A DNA stretch of 10,794 nt, taken from an uncultured Porphyromonadaceae bacterium. GTDB taxonomy: Bacteria > Bacteroidota > Bacteroidia > Bacteroidales > Muribaculaceae. Made by a program: the position numbers and the translations under genes. The stretch spans positions 1 through 10,794 of the forward strand of contig CAMVDK010000095.1 of NCBI GenBank assembly GCA_947166165.1, written 5' to 3'. The notes beneath the pieces were generated by a model, which worked only from the letters and a program-made list of their open reading frames with translations, was not told the DNA's origin and ran no database searches. Numbering within the stretch: position 1 is the stretch's first letter; every line of letters starts with the position of its first letter. Shown here one piece after another: positions 5,814-10,794 of the stretch.

Positions 5814-5827
5814 CGCAGTTCATTTGG

Positions 5828-6205
5828 TCAGTCGAGCACAGCCTCCACATCGAGGGCCACCAGGGCCGACAGCGGCAGTTCCTTCACGGCCAGGCTCGTG
5901 CGCGCCGGATAGGGCTCGCGGAACGCCTCGGCATAGATGGCGTTCATCTGGCTGAAGAGGTACATCTCCTGCAAGTAGACTGTGGTTTTGACCACGTTGT
6001 CGAGCGTTGCCCCGGCGTCGGCCAGGATGTTCTCGATGTTGTGGATCACCTGTCGCGTCTGCTCGGCGAGCGTCTTGGGCACCTCGCCGGTCTCGGGATT
6101 CACCGGCAGCTGGCCCGACACGAAAATCATGTTGCCGCAACGGATGGCGTTGCTGTAGGCTCCAATCTCGCTGGGGGCATGATTGGCTTGTACTTTCTGC
6201 TTCAT
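5828..6205 (-). CDS. ridA: RidA-family reactive intermediate deaminase
   Basis: A 125-residue YjgF/YER057c/UK114 protein. RidA trimers hydrolyse reactive enamines/imines such as 2-aminoacrylate released by PLP-dependent dehydratases, protecting other PLP enzymes. Signatures present are GAYSNA (residues 15-20, with Tyr17), FVSGQLPVNPETG (28-40), and PARTSLAV (100-107), with Arg102 as the carboxylate-binding residue equivalent to Arg105 in E. coli RidA. The C-terminal DVEAV holds Glu121. Together these place it in the active RidA subfamily. It lies 53 bases after the TonB-dependent receptor gene and 14 bases before folC. A short A-rich leader precedes its start; I see no consensus promoter there. 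Confidence 0.95.
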   Translation of the reverse strand: MKQKVQANHAPSEIGAYSNAIRCGNMIFVSGQLPVNPETGEVPKTLAEQTRQVIHNIENILADAGATLDNVVKTTVYLQEMYLFSQMNAIYAEAFREPYPARTSLAVKELPLSALVALDVEAVLD

Positions 6206-6258
6206 TAATCGACTGAAGTTTTTTTTGAGGAGGGGTTAGATACAGGGGTGCGTCACGC

Positions 6259-8655
6259 TCAGAACATGGCCGAGAGGCGCACGTTGAACTGGCGGCGCGT
6301 CAAGTAGTTGGGCACGGCATACTGGATGTGGTTGACATCGGTGACCCAATAGTAGCTGCTCACGTTGCTGATGTCGAGCAGGTTGAACACGTCGAGTCCG
6401 AGCCAGATGTCCTTGAAGTGGCTCAGCAGTCCGCTGTGCGGCTTGTGGTCGGGTCCCACGAGCATGAAGCTCAGTCCGGCGTCGAGACGCTTGTAGGCCG
6501 GCTGGCGGAAGTAGCCCTTGTCGCGCGTGGCGCGCGGTGCCGAGGTGGGCAGGCCGTCGCTCAGCAGTGCCTTGAGGCTGAACTTGAGCCGTGGCACACT
6601 CGGGAAGTAGTCGGTGAAGAACAGCGCCAGGCTGTAGCGCTGGTCGGTGGGACGCGGCACCTTCACGCCGTTCAGCTCCTCGCTGGTCTTCATCAGCGAG
6701 AGGCTCAGCCACGAGTCGGTGCCCTCGACAAACTGTCCGAACAGCTTCATGTCGATGCCGGCGATATAGCCCTTCGACTCGTTGCGGCCCGAGTAGACCA
6801 CCTTCAGGTTGTCGACCTCGTAGGGGATGAGGTTGGCCAGGTTCTTGTAGTAGATTTCGGTCGTGAACTTGAACGGGCGGTCCATCATGCGGAAGGTGTA
6901 GTCGCCACCGGCAATCACCTGGATGCTCCGCTGCGACTTGATGTCGTTGTTCAGAGCGATGTAGGGGTTGCCGATGCTGTCGATGGCCTCGTAGCGGTAT
7001 TCTTTATAGAACGGAGCCTGGTAGTACACGCCGCCCGCCAGGCGGAGCGACAGACGGTTGTTGCGCTCGGGCACATAGCCCACGCTGAAGCGGGGCGAGA
7101 TGAGCGTCTCCTTGTTGAAGTCCCAGTGCGACACGCGCACGCCGCCGTTGATCGACAGCAGTCCCGAGCCGAGCGACACCTTGTAGGTGTCCTGCACATA
7201 GACGGCAAAGCGTGTCGTGTTCAGGTCGTGGTGCGACGTCTGGCTGTAGATCACGTTCACCTCGTCGGCGATGTGCGGGAGCGAGTATCCTGCCGAGTCG
7301 CGCCACTGCCACTCGCGCTGGCGGTCGTAGATGCTCTCGCGGCGCATGTTCACACCATACGACAGGTTGTGGTAGCTGATGCCGGTGTTGCCTTTTAGGG
7401 CGAAGTCGAGCACCTTGAGTTTGAGTCGCGTGCGCTCGTGCTCGTGGTATTTTCCCACGCCCAACTCGCCGCCAATGGTTCCTGCGCCGGCCTCGTCGAG
7501 CCAGTACTCGCCATGCACGTCGTAGGCCACCAGCTCATTGGTCTGATAGCCCGACGCCTGCAGGGTGAAGTCGGTGCCTTTGTTGAGCCGGTAGTTCATC
7601 GACAAGGCTCCGAACACGGTCTCGAACTTGTCCTTCTCCTGTCCGTCGAAGTAGACTTTGAACGACTTGGCGTCGTTGGCTGTGCCAAAGCTCGTCTCGC
7701 GGTCGACAGGCACGAAGCGGTAGTGGTTCACCGACACGTTGCCCAGCAGCGAGATGCGGAACTTGTCGCTGGGCTTGAACACGATGTGGGTCTGGTAGTC
7801 GAAATACTGCGGGTCGTACTCGCCCTTGCTCTCGAGCGAGCCCATGAGCGAGGAATTGCGCTTGTAGCGCACGCCGTGCAGCTGCGAGAACTTCTTGGTG
7901 CCATGCCCCAGGGCCAGCGTGCCGCCTTGCAAGCTCGCCGAGAAGGCTCCCTCGAAGGCCTGCGGGTCGCGGTAGGTGATGTCGAGCGCGCTCGACATCT
8001 TGTCGCCGTACTCGGCGTTGAAACCTCCGGTCGAGAAGTTGACCTGGGCTACCATGTCGGAATTGATGATCGACAATCCCTCCTGCTGGCCCGAGCTGAT
8101 GAGCTGCGGGCGGTAGACCTCGATGCCGTTGATGTAGACGCTGTTCTCGTCGTAGGAGCCACCGCGCACCATGTATTGCGACGACATCTCGTTCTTGCTC
8201 GTCACTCCGGCCATGGTGGTGATCACGCCCTCCACGCGGTTGCCGCTCGCGTCGGGGGCGATGCGCACCTGCTCCATGTCGATGCCCTGCATGGTGTTGG
8301 TTTGCTTCTTGTATTCGGTGATTTGCACCTCATTGAGTTCGTGCGTCTTCTCGTAGAGCTTGGGGCTCAGCGTCACCGTGCCCGTGGGATTCACCAGTCG
8401 GCGCGTCACCGTGTTGTAGCCCACGCAGGTGAACTCCACGACGATGGTGTCGGCCTGCGGCACCGTGAGCTCGTACATGCCCTTGAGGTCGGTGTTCACG
8501 CCCAGCGTGGTGCCCACAATGCGCACCGTGGCAAACTCGATGGGCTGCTCCGTCTCGTCGTAGACCTTGCCGGTGATTTTCACCTGAGCTGCGGCGCTCA
8601 CTGCCAGGCAGCACGCCACTAGCAGTAGCCATATAGTGTAACTGAATCTGTTCAT
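6259..8655 (-). CDS. TonB-dependent outer-membrane receptor with CarboxypepD_reg-like domain
   Basis: A 798-residue outer-membrane transporter driven by TonB/ExbBD. Residues 1-23 are a signal peptide ending AAA before Gln24. Residues about 25-100 are a carboxypeptidase-regulatory-like beta-sandwich (ITGKVYDETEQPIEFATV, then a NTDLKGMYEL turn), an extension frequent in Bacteroidota receptors. The plug spans about 120-230, with the characteristic YMVRGGSYDENSVYINGIE around 161-179. The rest, about 231-798, is the 22-strand barrel, ending in phenylalanine as expected for insertion by the BAM machinery. The size is smaller than most SusC proteins and no susD follows, so it is unlikely to be a classic glycan SusCD transporter. 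Substrate is unknown; metal chelates, cofactors or peptides are equally possible. It heads the minus-strand run that continues with ridA and folC. Confidence 0.94.
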   Translation of the reverse strand: MNRFSYTIWLLLVACCLAVSAAAQVKITGKVYDETEQPIEFATVRIVGTTLGVNTDLKGMYELTVPQADTIVVEFTCVGYNTVTRRLVNPTGTVTLSPKLYEKTHELNEVQITEYKKQTNTMQGIDMEQVRIAPDASGNRVEGVITTMAGVTSKNEMSSQYMVRGGSYDENSVYINGIEVYRPQLISSGQQEGLSIINSDMVAQVNFSTGGFNAEYGDKMSSALDITYRDPQAFEGAFSASLQGGTLALGHGTKKFSQLHGVRYKRNSSLMGSLESKGEYDPQYFDYQTHIVFKPSDKFRISLLGNVSVNHYRFVPVDRETSFGTANDAKSFKVYFDGQEKDKFETVFGALSMNYRLNKGTDFTLQASGYQTNELVAYDVHGEYWLDEAGAGTIGGELGVGKYHEHERTRLKLKVLDFALKGNTGISYHNLSYGVNMRRESIYDRQREWQWRDSAGYSLPHIADEVNVIYSQTSHHDLNTTRFAVYVQDTYKVSLGSGLLSINGGVRVSHWDFNKETLISPRFSVGYVPERNNRLSLRLAGGVYYQAPFYKEYRYEAIDSIGNPYIALNNDIKSQRSIQVIAGGDYTFRMMDRPFKFTTEIYYKNLANLIPYEVDNLKVVYSGRNESKGYIAGIDMKLFGQFVEGTDSWLSLSLMKTSEELNGVKVPRPTDQRYSLALFFTDYFPSVPRLKFSLKALLSDGLPTSAPRATRDKGYFRQPAYKRLDAGLSFMLVGPDHKPHSGLLSHFKDIWLGLDVFNLLDISNVSSYYWVTDVNHIQYAVPNYLTRRQFNVRLSAMF

Positions 8656-8740
8656 CCTTGTTGGTAATCGACAATAATAGATTTATAACGCACAAACGGG
8701 GCGTTTCAGTATGGCACTCGGCATTTTCTTTGGCCGTAGG

Positions 8741-8772
8741 CTTGCCACTGCCGCCGCTTTATTGTAACTTTG
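8741..8772 (+). promoter_or_regulatory. Promoter of murI
   Basis: On the plus strand a TAACTTTG -7 box (8765-8772) matches the Bacteroidota consensus TAnnTTTG. CTTG at 8741-8744 is a partial match to the -33 TTTG, with a 20-base spacer. Transcription would start near 8779 and give a leader of about 50 bases before murI. On the minus strand of the same 172-base divergent gap I found no convincing promoter for the receptor gene, only TATTATTG at 8679-8672 with poor upstream spacing. Confidence 0.6.
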
Positions 8773-8827
8773 CGGCCGAAACGGGCGGTGCTCGCTCCCC
8801 CCGAGCATTGCCTTCATTCTACCGACA

Positions 8828-9667
8828 ATGAACGAAACATCCATCACTCAAGGCCCCATCGGGGTGTTCGACTCCGGGTTCGGCGGACTGTCGATACTGC
8901 GCGAGATGCGCAAAGTGCTGCCCGAACGCGACTTCCTTTTCCTGGGCGACAACGCCCGTGCGCCCTACGGCGTGCGGTCGTTCCAGCTCGTGTATGAGTT
9001 CACCCTGCAGGCGGTCAAGCACCTCTTCGCACAGGGTTGCCCGCTGGTGATACTGGCCTGCAACACGGCCAGCGCCAAGGCGCTGCGGAGCATCCAGCAG
9101 CGCGACCTGCCGCTCATCGACCCCACGCGGCGAGTGCTGGGCGTGATCCGCCCCACGGTGGAGCGCGTGGGCGAAATCAGCCGCACGGGGCACATCGGCG
9201 TGGTGGGCACACCGGGCACCATCCAGAGCGGCTCCTACGACATCGAAATCCACAAGCTGCACCCCCACTTCAAGGTGAGCGGCCATGCCTGCCCCATGTG
9301 GGTGCCGCTGGTCGAATACCGCGAGAGCGACGGCCCCGGGGCCGACTACTTCGTGCGCAAGGACATCGACGCGCTCATGGCGCAGGATGCCTACATCGAC
9401 ACCGTGATACTCGGCTGCACGCACTACCCGCTGCTGCTCGACAAAATCCGCCGGTACACGCCCGCTGGCGTGACCGTGGTGGCCCAGGGAGCCATCGTGG
9501 CCCACAGCCTGGAGGACTACCTGCGCCGCCACCCCGACATGGCACAGCGCTGCACCACCGGGGCCTCGTGCCGCTACCTCACCACCGACGACCCGAAGCG
9601 CTTTGCCGAAATGGCCAGCGTGTTCACCGGCGAGGCCGTCACGGCCAGCAAGGCCGTGCTCGCCTGA
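8828..9667 (+). CDS. murI: Glutamate racemase MurI
   Basis: MurI interconverts L- and D-glutamate in the cytoplasm and supplies D-glutamate for peptidoglycan precursors (the MurD substrate). The 279-residue protein is of typical length. It has the cofactor-independent racemase signatures VFDSGFGGLS (13-22), with Asp15/Ser16, and PYG (46-48). The two catalytic cysteines sit in CNTASA (Cys78) and GCTHYPLL (Cys197, followed by His199). The N-terminal ten residues before IGVFDSG are loosely conserved in the family. The ATG at 8828 suits the promoter at 8741-8772. It stands alone on the plus strand, divergent from the receptor gene and convergent with the TPR gene, whose stop is only six bases away. 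Confidence 0.97.
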   Translation: MNETSITQGPIGVFDSGFGGLSILREMRKVLPERDFLFLGDNARAPYGVRSFQLVYEFTLQAVKHLFAQGCPLVILACNTASAKALRSIQQRDLPLIDPTRRVLGVIRPTVERVGEISRTGHIGVVGTPGTIQSGSYDIEIHKLHPHFKVSGHACPMWVPLVEYRESDGPGADYFVRKDIDALMAQDAYIDTVILGCTHYPLLLDKIRRYTPAGVTVVAQGAIVAHSLEDYLRRHPDMAQRCTTGASCRYLTTDDPKRFAEMASVFTGEAVTASKAVLA

Positions 9668-9673
9668 ACCGGC

Positions 9674-9955
9674 TCAGGGATTGTAGAGGTCGTGGTCGTA
9701 GAAGTTGAGGATTTCCTGAATCGTGCGATAGGCCTGGGCGGCTGGGCCGTCGGGGTCGAGCTCCATGGCCTCGAGATAGCTGTTCATGGCCTGACGCATG
9801 TCGCCCTGCTGCCGGTAGGCGTTGCCGCGCAGGTAGAAGGCCATGGCGAGCACCCGGGAGTCGGTGTTCGAAGCCTTCAGCTCGTCGACGGCCGCAATCA
9901 CCTCGGCCGAGCGGCTCTCGGCAAGCATCTGCTTGATTTGCTGAATATTCTTCAT
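9674..9955 (-). CDS. Small tetratricopeptide-repeat protein
   Basis: A 93-residue protein with one clear TPR unit (about residues 39-72: AFYLRGNAYRQQGDMRQA then SYLEAMELDP) and flanking helices that probably complete one to two repeats. It lacks a signal peptide and is likely a cytoplasmic protein-interaction module of unknown partner. I placed the start at 9955 (MKNIQQIKQML), because the upstream extension to 10021 would run through the promoter and shows no coding character. The -7 box TAATTTTG lies 21-28 bases ahead. The gene diverges from the TerB-like gene and converges on murI; both stop codons lie within a short dyad, cctga/tcagg (9663-9678), too weak to call a terminator. Confidence 0.85.
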   Translation of the reverse strand: MKNIQQIKQMLAESRSAEVIAAVDELKASNTDSRVLAMAFYLRGNAYRQQGDMRQAMNSYLEAMELDPDGPAAQAYRTIQEILNFYDHDLYNP

Positions 9956-9974
9956 TGGCGATGAATTTTTCACT

Positions 9975-10015
9975 GCAAAATTAAGGCAAATAACTGAACT
10001 TTTCAGTAATTTTGC
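9975..10015. promoter_or_regulatory. Divergent promoter region with mirrored -7 boxes
   Basis: TAATTTTG occurs on the minus strand at 9983-9976 and on the plus strand at 10007-10014. They form a 9-base inverted repeat (gcaaaatta and taattttgc) facing outwards to the TPR gene and the TerB-like gene. Both match TAnnTTTG and lie 21 bases upstream of the respective start codons. Neither has a good -33 TTTG, since the other box is where it would be. A second dyad, actgaa (9993-9998) and ttcagt (10002-10007), sits between them and could bind a regulator. Confidence 0.6.
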
Positions 10016-10035
10016 CTCCAAAAATAATTCTCACA

Positions 10036-10389
10036 ATGGACAAACCCGCACTTGGACAGGTGAAAAACCTGATTATGCTGGCCCTGGCCGACGGCCGCGC
10101 CAGCGAGAGCGAGCTGGCAGTGATTGCCGGCATAGCCACCCGCGAGCAGCTCACGCAGCAAGAACTCGACCACTTGATCGACCACCCCGAGAGCGTGCAC
10201 ATCCAGCTGCCCGACGACGAGGCCACGCGCCAGCGCTACCTCAAGGACATGGTGCAACTCATGATGATTGACGGCGACCTCAACGACACCGAGCTGGCCA
10301 TGTGCAAGCTCTATGCCGTCAGCCTGGGCTTTGAGTCGACCAGCGTGGAGCAGATTGTGCTCGACATGGCCAGCCAGCTCGATGCCTGA
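10036..10389 (+). CDS. TerB-like domain protein
   Basis: A 117-residue, all-helical, soluble protein resembling the TerB/tellurite-resistance-like fold. There are two similar acidic turns, ADGRASESE (18-26) and IDGDLNDTE (78-86), each preceded by a hydrophobic helix. This is the internal pseudo-symmetry seen in TerB-like domains, which can bind metal ions through these acids. No other ter gene is nearby, so a link to tellurite is not implied; in Bacteroidota such stand-alone proteins have no settled function. The start is the ATG at 10036, 21 bases after the -7 box; a TTG at 10012 overlaps that box and is unlikely. No gene follows closely on the same strand. Confidence 0.82.
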   Translation: MDKPALGQVKNLIMLALADGRASESELAVIAGIATREQLTQQELDHLIDHPESVHIQLPDDEATRQRYLKDMVQLMMIDGDLNDTELAMCKLYAVSLGFESTSVEQIVLDMASQLDA

Positions 10390-10403
10390 CACCGCAAGGG
10401 CGA

Positions 10404-10559
10404 TCAAACAGGCTCACACATCTTCTCCAAAATATGCTTAATGTGTGAGTCGCGGCGGTAGATGACGCGCTCCCGTGCACGACCATCATCACGGATGTGA
10501 TGGCCACCGCTGCGGTCGCGGTTTTCGCGCATCTCGTCGGTTGCCGCGTGTCCCAGCAT
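10404..10559 (-). CDS. Possible 51-residue protein or gene remnant
   Basis: An open frame of 51 codons, rich in Arg, His and Asp (MLGHAATDEMRENRD, later HHIRDDGRARERVIYRR), with strong preference for G or C at third positions like the genes around it and no such signal in other frames. I do not recognise the product. It has no promoter: its ATG lies two bases from the arm of a perfect 25-bp inverted repeat, and the frame is closed by a stop in that arm. It may be the surviving 3' end of a gene cut by the repeat, or a short repeat-family ORF. It ends 14 bases beyond the TerB-like gene, convergent with it. Confidence 0.35.
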   Translation of the reverse strand: MLGHAATDEMRENRDRSGGHHIRDDGRARERVIYRRDSHIKHILEKMCEPV

Positions 10560-10561
10560 CC

Positions 10562-10628
10562 AAAATTTGCTTTAAAGCTGCTAAACTTGCGTTTTTTGGG
10601 CGTGTTTAGCAGCTTTAAAGCAAATTTT
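10562..10628. repeat. Perfect 25-bp inverted repeat with 17-base loop
   Basis: Bases 10562-10586 are the exact reverse complement of 10604-10628. The arms begin and end with aaaattt/aaatttt, so the structure has an A tract before and a U tract within the 3' side of the stem on both strands, as in bidirectional intrinsic terminators. The stem is unusually long and AT-rich compared with the GC-rich surroundings, so a MITE or other mobile hairpin is an alternative. I see no obvious target-site duplication. Confidence 0.65.
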
Positions 10629-10657
10629 CAAGGAGATTTATGGTGGGTTCTATTATT

Positions 10658-10704
10658 GCTTGAGCCGTATTGGGCTTGATTGCTAAGCAGGTTTTGGCTC
10701 AAGC
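10658..10704. repeat. 9-bp inverted repeat
   Basis: gcttgagcc (10658-10666) is matched by its exact complement ggctcaagc (10696-10704). A further short pairing, ccgta (10665-10669) with tacgg (10715-10719), overlaps it. It could fold as an RNA structure in the leader of whatever gene begins at the window end, but there is no U tract and no known riboswitch pattern that I recognise. Confidence 0.3.
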
Positions 10705-10722
10705 TGCGCGAAGCTACGGTTC

Positions 10723-10756
10723 GAATATCAAACAACAAAGAATATCAAACAACAAG
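10723..10756 (+). repeat. 17-bp tandem repeat in an A-rich leader
   Basis: The 17-mer gaatatcaaacaacaaa (10723-10739) is followed at once by a copy with a final g (10740-10756). Further caacaa units continue to about 10780. This unstructured A-rich run just upstream of an ATG resembles leaders that aid translation in Bacteroidota, where Shine-Dalgarno sequences are mostly absent. Confidence 0.5.
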
Positions 10757-10788
10757 GAACAACAAGACAACAACTTGAACAACTTTTT

Positions 10789-10794
10789 ATGAAT
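10789..10794 (+). CDS. Probable start of a gene cut by the window end
   Basis: ATG at 10789 follows an A-rich caacaa leader and the sequence aactttttatgaat, a common look for Bacteroidota gene starts. Only Met-Asn is visible, so nothing can be said of the product. Confidence 0.3.

Noticed and set aside
6328..8622. Long plus-strand frames (6328-7398 and 7438-8622) opposite the receptor gene
   Set aside because: Both are His/Val/Ala-rich antisense shadows without domains; the minus-strand receptor is complete from signal peptide to terminal Phe.
8672..8696. Receptor promoter: TATTATTG with upstream TTTG on the minus strand
   Set aside because: The -7 box has a mismatch and the spacer is only 13 bases, well short of the usual 19-21.
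8819..9532. Minus-strand frame opposite murI
   Set aside because: An antisense shadow of murI, which has both catalytic cysteines and a promoter.
9663..9678. Terminator between convergent murI and TPR genes
   Set aside because: The dyad has only 5-bp arms, overlaps both stop codons and lacks a U tract.
10497..10679. Plus-strand frame of 60 codons crossing the inverted repeat
   Set aside because: It runs through both arms of the hairpin, starts at GTG and has no coding bias; the hairpin structure explains the sequence better.

Overview
This window looks like a chromosomal segment from a fairly GC-rich member of the Bacteroidales (Bacteroidota). The evidence is a TonB-dependent receptor with a carboxypeptidase-regulatory-like N-terminal domain, lipoproteins with short acidic tails after the lipobox cysteine, a BACON-domain glycoside hydrolase, and promoters of the TAnnTTTG type with TTTG about 19-20 bases upstream. 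There is no clear Shine-Dalgarno usage. A family-level assignment (Muribaculaceae or Prevotellaceae, for example) is only a guess.

Layout: positions 1-295 hold a 121-bp-period repeat region with no confident gene. From 296 to 8655 every real gene lies on the minus strand. In transcription order they are a TonB-dependent outer-membrane receptor, ridA, folC, an MTA/SAH nucleosidase (mtnN/pfs), two tandem toxin-antitoxin modules (each antitoxin then Txe/YoeB-type toxin), luxS, a small lipoprotein of unknown function and a BACON+GH16 lipoprotein. The order switches at 8656-8827, where a promoter faces murI (glutamate racemase, plus strand). A small TPR protein (minus strand) converges on murI, and a TerB-like protein (plus strand) diverges from the TPR gene across a shared promoter region. 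The last 400 bases hold a possible 51-codon ORF, a perfect 25-bp inverted repeat, a second hairpin, and an A-rich leader ending in a probable start codon 6 bases from the window end.

How the genes fit together: mtnN and luxS carry out consecutive steps (S-adenosylhomocysteine to S-ribosylhomocysteine to homocysteine plus the AI-2 precursor DPD). FolC supplies polyglutamylated folate for the same one-carbon economy, and RidA protects PLP enzymes. Between mtnN and luxS sit two copies of a toxin-antitoxin cassette, and luxS begins only 14 bases after the second toxin, so it may be driven from the toxin-antitoxin promoter. The two copies are almost identical at both outer ends. They differ sharply in a central block of about 160 bases that encodes exactly the antitoxin C-terminus and toxin N-terminus. 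This mosaic structure is the most interesting feature of the window. The downstream lipoprotein and GH16 enzyme are probably envelope or surface proteins, the latter acting on beta-glucans.
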